From contig OX419757.1 in the NCBI GenBank assembly GCA_948567375.1, forward strand, positions 13,640,001-13,704,000: a stretch of 64,000 nucleotides of DNA, written 5' to 3'. Made by a program: the position numbers and the translations under genes. The DNA is from Lunularia cruciata. Lineage: Eukaryota; Streptophyta; Marchantiopsida; Lunulariales; Lunulariaceae. Below the pieces are notes generated by a model. That model made no database searches. It was not told where the DNA came from and saw only the letters and a program-made list of their open reading frames with translations. This document shows positions 46,743-57,287 of the stretch, piece by piece. How positions within the stretch are numbered: position 1 is the stretch's first letter; every line of letters begins with the position of its first letter.

Positions 46743-47933
46743 AGTCACGGGGAAATCGGGTGCAAGAACTATGAGTGTTGGTGGTATCTCCAAGCTCGAT
46801 GGATCGTTGGTAGCTCGATTCAAGTTTAGTGTTTCCCTAGTGTGTAGAAGCTCAATTGATTGATGCAGATTTGGCAGTTAGTCGGACGGTGTGCGGAAGC
46901 GTTGGCCAAATTTTGAGCAAAGAAGGAGCAAATTTTGAGTAGTGTTGTGATTTTGAGCTCAGGAGGTGAAGGCATGACCAATTTGCTACGAGTTGGGCTC
47001 AGAAAGTCAAATTGAAGGTGGAGTTGGGAAGCTCTTCTCATGAAATTGTGATTTGGAAAAACCTGTTTTGTCAATTTGGCTCGAGTGGAAAGTTAGCGGG
47101 GGATTTGGCGGACAACCATCTTTAGGGTTTACGTCAGGATTTACGTCAGATTTTGGTTGGGATTTACGTTAGATTTTGGCCAGAATTGGAGGATTTTTTG
47201 CTGTTTGGCCAGATTTGGAGGAGTTTTGCTAGTTTGGAGGACTTTTGTAGATTTGGAGAAGTTTCACCAATTTTGGAGGAGGTTCGAAGTGGCAACAAGA
47301 ATGGCTGAATTTTAGCATTTAGAGGCTTTGAGGCATAGGGCTAGCTAGTTTAGAGTAGATCTTGGTCATTGGTTAGCAAAATCTGCCTTTCTTGCTAGAT
47401 TGCGCGCAACAGGGTTTGACCTTTAGATCTCTTGTTCCTAGACTGGTGCCCTAGCCAACTGGTCCACCCTCACTTGTTGTCCTAGTGACTGTGCCACTAT
47501 TATCTATACACATGTAGCTTTGGCTAGGAGGGGCAGTTTGATCCCATTCTTGGTGATCCTGGTAGCTTAGGACATAGATACGAACTTCTCTTATGTCAAA
47601 TACCAAATGGTGGCAGAGTCAATCTTGTGTTGTGTTATAAGATGGAGTGTTTTTGTTTAGATTTCTTGTGATTGGACCCCCTCCATTCTCTACTTCCTAT
47701 CTGTGCACCATGTTTGTGTGAGGTGCCTTGACTTTTGAGCGTTGGTGCTCTGGTGTGCTCTCGGTGGTGAGGCTGGAGTGATGACCAGTCAGACTACCTT
47801 TGTTTCTCTCCGGTGAGGCAAGAAGTGATGACCTGCAGACCGTGAGAGTGCGTGTTATGATGGTAGGTTACATCTTGCCCTTTCCCCTAGTGTAGTTATC
47901 TCGGTTAGAGTTACATTAATGGGTGGTGCTTAG
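46743..47933 (+). other. E2 leader
   Basis: About 1.2 kb between primer site and Gag with no convincing protein frame on the element strand. It matches the E1 leader apart from the solo LTR there. It contains the antisense tRNA-like segment (47402-47470). The long untranslated leader may hold packaging or translation signals, but none is recognisable. Confidence 0.6.
47402..47470 (-). other. tRNA-like segment in the E2 leader
   Basis: Minus strand carries GGACCAGTTGGCTAGGGCACC and AGGTCAAACCC at tRNA A-box/B-box spacing, as in E1 34671-34740. Confidence 0.5.
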
Positions 47934-49072
47934 TTGGTGTTGGCACGTGGTGGTGTTGGCACTTGGTGGGGTACTTGCGGTTGCAACTTGCGGCTGCAAT
48001 TGGTGGTTTGGGTTTGCTGTTGTGGTTACTTTGTCATGATGGAGTTCTTTGGAGATTCCAGAGGAGTTAGCCCTACAGTACGCAATGGGTTTACTCGGAG
48101 TGGTGCTTGGTATCAGCCTGTATCTCAAGTCCTAGTGAGGGAGGAGATTGACTCTGAGTTGGAGTTCGACACAGGAGCTGATTCAGTTGAGAGTGCACTT
48201 GGTGTGTCCGTACCGTTGTTGTGTGACATGGACAAGATTTATGGGGCCTCCAAAGGCCCTAGGTGTTACTGTGGTACAGTGGGTACCATTGAGTTGGATG
48301 ACTTCATCCAAGAGTTTGACAGTTGGTGTGATTTGTAGCAGATGCGGAACCCGACTTTGTTCACACCCTTCATGGCATGGAAGGGGTTGTTTCAATATCT
48401 GGAGGGTCCACCGATGGATGACTACCATGAGTTCAGGAGAGCTCATTTGGAGGAGATTGAGTTATGGAGACAATATTGGTCTCCACATTATGTCTCCATC
48501 ACTTCAGGCTTGGTGGCTAAGAGTAGATTGACTGTACCTACGAGTTCTAGCTCGAGTAGTGGAGGTGGAGCTAGTGGAGGTGGAGCTAGTGGAGGTGCAC
48601 TAGCTAGAGATAGTGCTACTATGAGTGGAGGTACCGTTGTAGGAGGTGGTGTGGTATCGGGGTTTAACCCATGGTGGAGTTCTTCCTATGTTTGAGGCAG
48701 AACTACCAGGGAGTGCGGATTGACAAGCTGAGGAGCTTGCAGGAGTTCCAGCGGAAGACTGGAGAGAGCCTACGTGAGGCATACACTCGCATGAGGCGAC
48801 TGATCGGTTTCACTCAGGGAGTTGCTGAGGCCCAAGCAGTCCAGTTTTGGTATGGGATATTGGACAGGGAGTTACGTTGTAGAGTTCGTGATGCTACGTT
48901 GTTGCAGGCTACTTCGCTCACTTTGGCAGTAGTCTTTGGTTTGGTTGAGCGTATTGAGCTCAATATGGTGGAGGAGAGAGTGGTGACATCTGGATTTGAT
49001 AGGGAGACCTCATCCACAGTTGTGACTTCTTCTAGAGTGCAGCAGAGTGCACCACGCCCAGTTGGTTTTTGA
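47934..49072 (+). pseudogene. E2 Gag
   Basis: Frames 47934-48338, 48342-48695 and 48671-49072 together cover Gag. A likely start is the ATG at 48037 (MEFFGDSRGVSP). Pieces include FTPFMAWKGLFQYLEGPPMD and the capsid-type LREAYTRMRRLIGFTQ. A TAG at 48336-48338 (the codon before QMRNPTL) and one frameshift near 48670 separate them. A Gly/Ser repeat (SGGGASGGGASGG) is longer than in E1. Confidence 0.8.
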
Positions 49073-49180
49073 GGACAGGGTGGATAGCCCAAATCCTATG
49101 GAGCGAGTGGAGGGCCTAGTGGAGTTAGACCCTTACCCTCATTTTTGGGTCAGCAGCAACCAGTAAGTGGTGGTGTTGCT

Positions 49181-49315
49181 TGTTGGACTTGTGGTGGGCT
49201 TCACCATAGGAGAGAGTGTACTCAAGGCAACGGACTTGATACCTTTGGTGGATCACAGTTAGCATAGAGGCAGTGTGAGCATTGCCACAGATTTGGTCAC
49301 ACTAGTGACTGGTGT
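49181..49315 (+). pseudogene. E2 nucleocapsid zinc knuckles
   Basis: Knuckle 1, CWTCGGLHHRREC (49181-49219), is one residue shorter than the CX2CX4HX4C norm. Knuckle 2, CEHCHRFGHTSDWC (49274-49315), is canonical. A TAG lies between them (LA*RQCEHC). Flanked by the RG-rich spacer. Confidence 0.85.
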
Positions 49316-49354
49316 TTTGACCTACACCCGGAGTTACGGAGTGGTAGGGCTGCT

Positions 49355-50805
49355 ATGGCAGGTAGTAGAGGAGCTCCAGTTCATGGAGGACAAGGTGGTA
49401 GAGGTGGTGGTAGAGGATCTACACCTAGTAGGGGTGCAATACCTGCCCTTACTTCTGACACAGCTATGGCTACTCGGATTGAGCAGTTGGAGCAGAGATT
49501 GGCTAGTATGGCTATTGCTCAAAGGAGATCAGATTCGGATGCTGAGGCTTCCACCTCATATGCTGGTGATAGAGATGCTTTGGACTTCATGTGCGGAGCA
49601 GCACAAGTGGATGCATCTGCAACAGTGACTAGGAGTGCAGTACGTGCTCCAGAGCCTAGAGGAGCATCAGTGGGTTGGACCCACAGAGAGGAGAGGTTGG
49701 GAGATAGGTCAGACTTCCCCAGTCTTTCACGCTATCTGAGGCATTGCAGACAACATCCATGGTTCCTAGACGTCCAAGTGCATGTGTGGTAGGTGGTGAT
49801 GGAGTACATGATGGACTACTTGCTAGTCAGCCACCTGCTACTACAAAGACTGAGTCTAGCATGATGTTGGGGGCGGCTCAACTGATTATGCAGCGTCCTT
49901 TGTTTTCAGCTAGTGACATGTTTACATTGGGAGTTGACCCAATCCCAGTGTTCCAGTTGGCTGCCACGTTGTGTGAGAGTAGGGATGGTGCCGTTCCTAC
50001 TACTAGAGAAGAGGTGGTTGGTAGTGGAGCTGACTTGGTTGAGGAGCATGGGATCCATTCAGCAACCAGTGGTTTATGGCAGGCAGCAGCGACTAGACTG
50101 GAGGAGTTGCCAACTAGACCGGCCTTTGAGAGAGCACGGTTTACACCTGGTGTTGTCCTATTGGATAACCAGAGGGGGATTTCTTTTTTGGTGGGACCTT
50201 CAAGGAAGGTCTATACACCATAGAGAGTCTTGTTAGACTCTGGTGCGTAGCTCCTTATGTTGGGGAAGGCTGCAGTTGTCGGTCTAGAGTTACGGAAGAC
50301 CGATGTGGAGAGGTGTCCATTTCAAATCCGGACATCTCTAGGTGGTGGTTCAACACAATACATCACACGTGGGAAGCTTGTTGTCTAGTTTCAGCCTGGT
50401 CATCCGACTGATAGCTCGGTGGTGAGAGCTCAAGCTATTGCGACGATAGCTGAGTCATATGATGTGCTAGTTGGGGGAGCAGTGTTATACCCCATGGGTT
50501 TCAGCATTGACTATTGGGAGGAGATAAACTCTTATAGACCTGGTTGGCAGTCTGGTGAGGGATGGGTATGTTGCCTACCAATATGCTTCAGTAGTGGCAG
50601 TCTTGGCTCACTACAGTCCGAGACCATAACAACATCAGTTTTAGCTTTTAGTGGTGTAGTTACTTGGCTTGGTGACTTGTTGGAGGGGAACGCCCATGCA
50701 GAGGATACTCTAGTACCAGAGGAGATCACTCAGCTTTGGAGTACGAGTAGGATTGTTCCATCCACCTTGGATGTTTCATTGTGGAGTTCAGAGGAGGCAT
50801 TGTAG
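49355..50805 (+). pseudogene. E2 RG-rich spacer, coiled coil and protease
   Basis: Frames 49355-49792, 49744-50223 and 50419-50805. It starts MAGSRGAPVHGG with the RG tract and coiled coil as in E1. The protease keeps LLDSGA (near 50230-50250), but TAG codons stand at 50221-50223 and a few codons after SGA where E1 has glutamine codons. ESYDVLVGGAVLYPMG closes the domain. A frameshift near 49750 separates spacer and protease. Confidence 0.8.
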
Positions 50806-50820
50806 CAGCATGCAGATCAG

Positions 50821-51900
50821 TTGGTACAACAAGCTTGGAGTGGAGCCTTTGTACCATCAGGAGATGAGTGTGAGGATGAGCCTCCAGAGGCAATTGCTTT
50901 GACACCTCTAGATACCACACTCATTGCTTGGCAGTATCCAGTAGAGGGGATATGCCTATTGGAGTTGTTTGGTGGGATCAACACCGGACTAGCTGTGGTA
51001 TTATAGGCGGGTATCCGAATACAGAGGTACTTGTATGTAGAGAGGGATGAGACTGCTAGGCGAGTCTCTCTACATCATGTGGCACACTTGGCCTATTGGT
51101 ATCCAGAGTTATTACCGATATCAGCAGTCAGAGGTTACCAGAAGGCCGTACCAGGAGACATTTCCTTACTGGGAGCGCATGACCTAGAGAGACATGGGCC
51201 TATTCACTTGGTGATTTCTAGATAGCCATGTCAGGGACACACATGTGCAGGCCACGGTTTGGGTCTTTAGGATCCTCGTTTTGGTGTGTTTTGGGAGATG
51301 TTACGGATACTACGACATCTCCAGGTTCATCAGTTTGTTTCTCCAGCTTACCTTCTGGAGAATGTTCCTTTGTTGGGTAATTCTTGCACCAAAGTGGTGG
51401 CGAGTACACATCAGGTCCATTCTTGGATGGGACCTGCTATATTGTTAGATGCAGCCAGAGTGGGATCACAGGCTCATCATCTTTGTCTTTGGTGGACGAA
51501 CCTCTTACCTAGAGAGGTTCTACAGCGTGCTTATGATGGGATTCAACGACTGGACCACATTCTTGTTGATGATATCTTGGATGTTGGGCGTCAGTCTAAG
51601 ACAGTGGTAGTGGCTGATAGGTCACCTATGGCAATGGTGAACCTAGTTGGACAGCTTAGAGCCGCATTTCCCACACTCATGAGTTTCCCAAGCTCTCATG
51701 CTTTTCGAGAGGGAGGACCTAGACTTGTTTGGGACTCACAATTACAGTAGTTGGTGGAGCCCAATGCTGATGAGAGAGAGCGGGCGATGGGTTTTTGCAC
51801 CGGTATTACCGTTGTTCCAGTAGTGTCAGAGGCATCCAGGCGTCAGGTGTTAGGTCAGGCTATGGACCTGAATTGTTTGACCTGGATTGTGAGCCTTGGC
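50821..51900 (+). pseudogene. E2 DNMT3-like cytosine-5 DNA methyltransferase domain
   Basis: Motif I reads LLELFGGINTGL (E1 has GIGTG). A TAG at 51004-51006 follows VVL where E1 has Gln. Motif IV has a TAG at 51223-51225 in place of the Trp just before PCQG; the catalytic Cys codon is at 51229-51231. Motif VI LLENVPLLG, motif VIII ARVGSQAHHLCLWW (two Arg changed to Gln and His), motif IX ADERERAMGF, motif X RRQVLGQAMDLNCLTW. TAG at 51748-51750 before VEPN. Frames 51286-51750 and 51751-52233 are otherwise continuous, so E2 confirms the motif order and the position between protease and RT. This copy is clearly inactive. Confidence 0.9.
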
Positions 51901-52518
51901 TTGGCAGAGCAGCATAGGATGTGCTTGATACGCATCACCACTCGGACACTTGTGAGCCTTGTGCATATCGAGACGATTCAGGCACATGTTGGGGGCGATC
52001 GACCAAGTGGACATGGTATTCTTGGGACACATCTAGTAGCTACTAGGGAGAGTGGTCTACTTGGAGTCCATCCAGGTGAGCGTGGGCTACTTGGATTACA
52101 CCCTTGGTCCACATGGGATGCAGCTAGAGGACGTGTGGAGCTTGCAGCCAGAGTGGAGGGAGTTTTTCACACAGAGGTTGGGACCTCTAGTGGTCGGGAG
52201 CATGACACTATTGCTCCTAAGGGCCCAATATAACAGTTAGTCAGTACGTCTTCCACTCCTACTACAGTTACAGAGGATACTTGGGAGCCAGATCTTGGAC
52301 CCAAGCTTATTGGAGAGGAAAGACAGAGGGTTTGGAGGTTCTTGAGGAGTCACACGAGTTGTTTTGCCTTCCGTATGATGGATTTGGGTGCTCTAAAGGG
52401 ACCTGGTATACGGATTGAGCTGACTAGCAATACACCAGTTTTCCGACGTCCTTATCAATATAGTGAGATGGAAAGGACATTGATTTAGAGCCAGAGTAGT
52501 GACCTTTTTGAGGCTGGT
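51901..52518 (+). pseudogene. E2 linker between methyltransferase and RT
   Basis: Continuation of frame 51751-52233 with the GILGTHL, GLLGVHP, GLLGLHP repeats, then a stop (52231-52233), then the RT lead-in (EERQRVWRFLRSHTSCFAF) up to about 52518. Same layout as E1. Confidence 0.65.
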
Positions 52519-53768
52519 ATGGTGGAGATTTCACATGGAGAGTATGCATCAGCGATAGTGATGCCAGCCAAGAAGGATATGCATGGTAACTATACAGATA
52601 GGCGGATGTGTGGAGATTATTGTCTTATTAACCAACAGACCAGGGCTGATCGGTATGCCATGCCTACACCAGAGGAGATTTTTGATGCGATTGGGCATGC
52701 AAAGGTCTTCAGTACTTTGGATCTTTGAGCGGGATATCATCAGTTGCCGATCAGAGAGGAGGATAAGTCCAAGACAACATTTTGGGCTATTGATCCTCAT
52801 GGCAAGGATGTGTTATATCAGTGGAGGTTCTTGCCATTTGGGTTAAAGAACGCTCCTGCTGAGTTCCAGAGGGTCATGGATAGGATCCTAGCTGGATTGG
52901 ATTTTGCTCGGTGCTATATTGATGACATCTTGGTTTATAGCACTAATGTGGAGGAGCATGAGAGACAGTTGTTGGAGGTGTTTGAGAGGTTGAGATCTCA
53001 TGGACTCAAATTACATCCTGGGAAGTGTAGGTTCTTCCATGAGCAGGTTGAGTATTTAGGTCACACTATCTACCCCGGGGACTTGGTGTTCAGTAGACCA
53101 AGGTGGAGGCTATTGCACGTATTCCTTGGCCTACAGATGTGAGCAGAGTATGAGCATTCCTTGGGTTGGCAAACTTTTATTGCCGCTATGTCAGAGGATT
53201 TAGTGCCATTGCCAAGGCCTTGACAAAGCTGACCAAGCTTACAAAGGAGTGGTGTTGGGGAGATGAGCAAGAGAGAGCTTTTGTAGAGCTCAAGGAGAGG
53301 TTGACATCTGCTCCTATTTTGAGGAGATTGATCAAGGGACGGCCATTTCAGGTTCACATTGATTGGAGTATGTTGGGGCTTGGAGCGGTGCTCACCCAAC
53401 ATGATGATGAGAGGAAGGAGTTTGTGGTGGCCTATGCTAGTCGCTCCAACAATTCAGCGGAGGCAAAGTATAGTTCATATGAGGGAGAGTGCTTGGCAGC
53501 AGAGTGGGCAGTAGCACATTTCTGATGTTACCTATTTGGTAACCCCTTCACTCTCATCATTGATCATCAGCTGCTGAAGTGGTTGATGGAGTCCCACAAG
53601 CTTTCAGGGAAGCTTGCACGATGGGCTCTGATTTTACAAGAGTATGATTTCACGGTTGTTCACAAACCTGGAGTGGTGAACCGTGATGCAGATGGGTTGA
53701 GTAGAAACCCATGTCCCAGCCTGTAGGATCAGACTGGAGCACGTTGGCATGGTGAGATACATGAGGAG
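52519..53768 (+). pseudogene. E2 reverse transcriptase and RNase H
   Basis: Frames 52519-52728, 52744-53142 and 53166-53525. CGDY and TLDL*AGYH (TGA at 52726-52728 where E1 has CGA), FLPFGLKNAPAEFQR, catalytic YIDDILVYS, then a frameshift near 53090, then RNase H with HIDWSMLGLGAVL and YEGECLAA. The last RNase H motif and EYDFTVVHKPGVVNRDADGL (53640-53700) follow a stop. Confidence 0.9.
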
Positions 53769-54065
53769 ATGGTGCCAAGTTGGCATACATCAGCCTTTTT
53801 GTGTATATTTGCAAAGGCTTTGGTGATATCTCTCTCTGAGCATACAAGAGGAGTTATTGAGGTCACAGATCCAGAGAGTGAAGATATCGTCACAGTTCAG
53901 CGAGACGTTCATGATGATGTCTTAGTGATGGACTATCTTTGCACTGGTGTTGTGGGTGGCACAATTGGGGCCAAGGAGAGAGACCATGTTCTTCAGCAAG
54001 CCAGGCGGTTCAGATTGGAGGGTAGACACCTTTGCGTGTATGGGAGGATGGTAGAGTGCGAGTAG
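53769..54065 (+). pseudogene. E2 RNase H to integrase linker
   Basis: 98-residue frame matching 27441-27755 of E1 (VTDPESEDIVTVQRDVHDDV). It is broken by a small frameshift near its end before the integrase zinc domain. Confidence 0.65.
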
Positions 54066-54091
54066 TACCACTTCTAGCACAGAGACCATAG

Positions 54092-55030
54092 TTGGTCCGT
54101 CATGCTCATGAGGAGCTAAGACATTTTGGAGTAAAGCATACATATAGCTTACTCCAAAGTCATTATTGGTGGCACGGTATGCAGACCGAGGTACAACAAT
54201 TTGTTGCTAGACGTATGGTTTGTGACCGAGTTAGTGCATCATTCAATGCTCCTACGCCACAGTTACACCCATTACCTATCATGGGATTGGGTTACTGTTG
54301 GAGTTTGGACTTTGCCGGACCTTTACCGCTGACTATGAGACATCATCGGTATGTTTTGGTGATGGTGGAGCACTTCTCCAAGTGGATTGAGTTGGTGGCA
54401 CTGCTTGACAAGTCTAGTGAAGGGACAGTGTACTCGTTCTTGGATTGAGTTCTTAGTCATTTTGGTGCACCAGCTGAAGTTTTGACTGATCAGGGTACAG
54501 AGTTCTTGGAGGAGTTTCAGGTCTTATGTGACAAGGCTTTGATTGATCATCGTACTACATCTTGAGATCACCCTGAGGCAGATGGATTAGCAGAGAGAGT
54601 AGTTCAGATGGTGAAGAGAGGATTGCAAAAGTATGGTTTGCAGAGAGGCCACTTGGGAGATTGGGATCTCCAATTACCTTGGTTGGCCATGGGCTATCGG
54701 TTCAGCCGGCAAGCCTCCTTAGCATCCTTCTCTCCATACTTTCTACTCTATGGACAAGATCCTGATTTATCTACATCCATTCGTCGAGATGCTACTGTAG
54801 TTTTGGACTTGGATGACCCCGATGTATGGATAAGCGCATGTTCTTAACGGGCAGAGATCTTTTGGAGAGTGATGCTGATGACCTTTGAGAACTTGGCAAT
54901 TGCTCAGCATGGAGATACTTTACGCTATGCTACCATTCGAGGAGGAGGTTATAGACCCTCAATCCATCGATTTCATCTAGGCGACTATGTATATCTACAG
55001 TAGACAGCACCGATAACACTTGATGTTTCT
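54092..55030 (+). pseudogene. E2 integrase
   Basis: HAHEELRHFGVKHTY with the second zinc pair as R-x-M-V-C (first Cys changed to Arg), core SLDFAGPLPLTM (first Asp), a TGA at 54446-54448 (Arg in E1), LTDQGTEFLEEF (second Asp), another TGA at 54563-54565 (Arg in E1), and GLAERVVQM keeping the third catalytic Glu. The C-terminal region follows to about 55030 with one more stop and a frameshift. Same Ty3/gypsy class as E1, no chromodomain. Confidence 0.88.
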
Positions 55031-55345
55031 ACAAGCCGCACTATCTTGAGAGTGCACGAGGTTTTGCCATCTGGAGTCCTTGTGTTAGAAGGACGTGATG
55101 GTGTTGTTTGGAAGGATCATGTGCGCAATTGTGCGCCATGCCACCTTCCAAACATTGATGGTACTATGGACCCAAGCTTGGCACTTGTACGTGTAGGCTT
55201 GAGGTGTATGTTATGTGGCTCTTCTGGTGGAGCTGCTATTATGTTAGTGTGTGATAGCTGTTCGAGAGGATGGCATATGGCATGTATGACTCCTCCTCTC
55301 ACGGTGGTTCCTCATGGACAATGGTTATGTCCTAGATGTACTTGA
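55031..55345 (+). pseudogene. E2 Pol C-terminus: PHD finger
   Basis: Frame 55046-55345. All eight zinc ligands are present between 55204 and 55339 (CMLC, CDSC, WHMAC, CPRC) with the same spacing as E1, and the Trp in GQWLCP. Differences from E1 in this domain are few and conservative, so the finger is among the best preserved parts of the element. The stop TGA at 55343-55345 is shared with E1, fixing the end of Pol. Confidence 0.9.
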
Positions 55346-55502
55346 CTTATAGCTAGTTCATTCTTTATATGGTATAGATTGCAGACAAGCGACTAACGAT
55401 GGGGCTCCATAGCACCCGGCCTCCTGATCTTTGCCCATTAGAGCGTATACCATATACTTAGAGTAGATGGCTATCTAGAGTTAGAGGGACTTAACTGCCA
55501 GC
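55346..55502 (+). other. E2 3' untranslated segment
   Basis: 157 bp between the Pol stop and the polypurine tract, matching E1. No reading frame. Confidence 0.6.
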
Positions 55503-55513
55503 TAGGGGGGCGA
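55503..55513 (+). other. E2 polypurine tract
   Basis: TAGGGGGGCGA directly before Y1, matching the E1 site. No purine run precedes X2, so Y1 rather than X2 follows the plus-strand primer. Confidence 0.6.
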
Positions 55514-55619
55514 TTGTGGCACTTTAGAGTCTATGTATGACTTATGTGTGAGTTGTGTTTCTATAGTGTATGATGTTGACAGCAATGTATGTTGTGCAGC
55601 AATGTATATACGCATGATA
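55514..55619 (+). repeat. E2 Y1
   Basis: 106 bp, TTGTGGCACTTTAG...GCATGATA, followed by GT and then X2. The last bases have drifted from the GCACAACA of the other Y copies. Confidence 0.85.
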
Positions 55620-55621
55620 GT

Positions 55622-56070
55622 TGTCACGCCATTTGTAGTGCCGCATCTAGATGCTCGGACACTGGAGTTCCAGTGATAGTAGTTAGAGTTATTTCAGTAG
55701 TTTCTCAACGACTACTTTTTGACGGTTAGATTTTGTGTTTGGGGTACTGATTTCATGGTGGGGCCCACCATCACTTTGCACCGTTTGCACCGTCAAGTGT
55801 GCCGTCAGCGGGACCGTTAGGGTTTCAGAGCTAGCTCAAGTCCAGGGGGTATAATTTCAAAGTGAGCTCCAGAGAGCTCACTTCTCTAATGTTGAGCCTT
55901 CGAGTTCCTGGCTATGGTGGACAGAGGCCGGCGAGCATCACCTGGATTCTCTATGCTTGAGTGGGTGTGGCTTGACTGTAATCAATGCCTAGTTGTTGGC
56001 AGTTTATAGAGTGATAGATCAAGTACTGATCTGAGTTGAGTTGAGTTGAGAGTGGTAAACAATCTGATTA
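55622..56070 (+). repeat. E2 X2
   Basis: 449 bp partner of X1, ending CTGATTA and running straight into Y2. Its copy of the predicted transcript start has one change (CTAATG for CTGATG). Confidence 0.9.
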
Positions 56071-56193
56071 TTGTGGCACTTTAGAGTCTATGTATGACTT
56101 ATGTGTGAGTTGTGTTTCTATAGTGTATGATGTTGACAACGATGTATATTGTGTAGCAATGTATGTTGTGTAGCGATGTATATATGCACAACA
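56071..56193 (+). repeat. E2 Y2
   Basis: 123 bp: like Y1 but with one extra 17-bp subrepeat of the AGCAATGTATGTTGTGT type. It ends GCACAACA at the target duplication AGCT. Confidence 0.85.
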
Positions 56194-56281
56194 AGCTCAA
56201 TATGGCAAGTTTGTCTATTTAATTTTTCTTTTATTTCTTGGTATAAGAATACAAAATCTTGGAAGAAGTGAATATGGATGA

Positions 56282-56614
56282 TGTAATAACAATAGCTAGA
56301 CATATTATATAGAGATAGAATTAGGGTTTAAGGTCTCATTGAGAACTTTCTAATAGTACCTCACCCATATGATTTTGAGCATTCTATAGGAATATTCCAT
56401 AAATATTTCCTCTATTCAAACTTGTTTGACCAACTAGATAGGACAAGGACCAACATGTCACCCATCCATGCAACTAATCTAAGGGTGGAGCTTCCTTTGA
56501 GGGGATCTTCTTTGTTATATAATAAAGACAAGGTGCTCTTTTGAGGCATATGAGTACTCTATGATGAATCTTTGTGTTTCTCTTGAGGTTTCTCCTATTC
56601 TCAAAAAAATTACA
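56282..56614 (+). repeat. Chr2 5' LTR (internally deleted)
   Basis: 333 bp against 589 bp for the 3' LTR. The missing part lies between positions corresponding to the early LTR and the TTTCTAATAGTACCTCACCC region. It keeps the TATATAATAAAG box and ends TTACA before the primer site TGGTATCAAAG (56616-56626). Confidence 0.8.
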
Positions 56615-57287
56615 ATGGTATCAAAGTAGGTGTTTTAATCCAAGAGAGTGAAACCTCTTGGAGGAACACATGCTATTGAGATTGAGTAATTTTGAGAGGA
56701 GAAAACATAGTGCAATTGATAGACTAAAGGTGGTGTTTTAGAGAGAAGATGGGATAGAGGCACCTAGAAGACAATTTACTACACCTCACTTTCCATTCTT
56801 GAATCCATTCCACATCAAGATTATGTACATATAGCATGAGCAAGTAAGAGTATATATTGTTTATCATTTTGGAATAGAGTTCATGGACATAATAATGAAT
56901 TCACCAAACCCAATGATTTTACCTATGGTGATATATAATAGAGAGTGGGATTTGACAATCTACATTCTATTATGATGCAATGGATCTGAATATCCTTTCC
57001 CTTTCAACATGCAAGTAGACATCCATTATGTTGTTAGACCAAAAGTGATTTTTAGGGATTTTGTAGTCCACAATTTTGGTGAGGAATATTATCAATGAGT
57101 TATAGCCTCTGAGGTCTCAATAGTAGTCCTAATTGTTGTTATCCCTTCTTGGAATGATCATATTAACCCTCTATTGAAGGAGGAAATAGTGATTGAGTGT
57201 TTGATGTGTGTACAAATCATGGAGCTATAGTTGTAGGATCTGATGCAAGGAATGCAGGGGATGTTGAACAAGTTTTGAGAGATCAAG

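Larger units (their letters stand above)
46280..56193 (+). mobile_element. E2: methyltransferase/PHD retroelement, plus copy
   Basis: 9,914 bp with AGCT on both flanks (46276-46279 and 56194-56197). Layout: X1 46280-46728, leader, Gag, zinc knuckles, protease, methyltransferase, RT, RNase H, integrase, PHD, polypurine tract, Y1 55514-55619, GT, X2 55622-56070, Y2 56071-56193. By hand count X1 and X2 differ at about 28 of 449 positions, almost all transitions, so the insertion is not recent. Frame breaks occur in every domain. It has no solo LTR in its leader, unlike E1. It lies in inverted orientation to E1, about 10 kb away. Confidence 0.9.

Noticed and set aside
46782-46790. TGGTATCTC as a tRNA-Met primer site for E2
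   Set aside because: It matches the initiator-Met site over only seven bases and lies 53 bp inside the element, whereas X2 at the 3' end stops at CTGATTA.
46280-56193. A tyrosine-recombinase (DIRS/Ngaro-like) classification for E1/E2 because of the split repeats
   Set aside because: The integrase has HHCC and DDE motifs, RT and RNase H are in gypsy order, and target duplications are present; no tyrosine recombinase frame exists.
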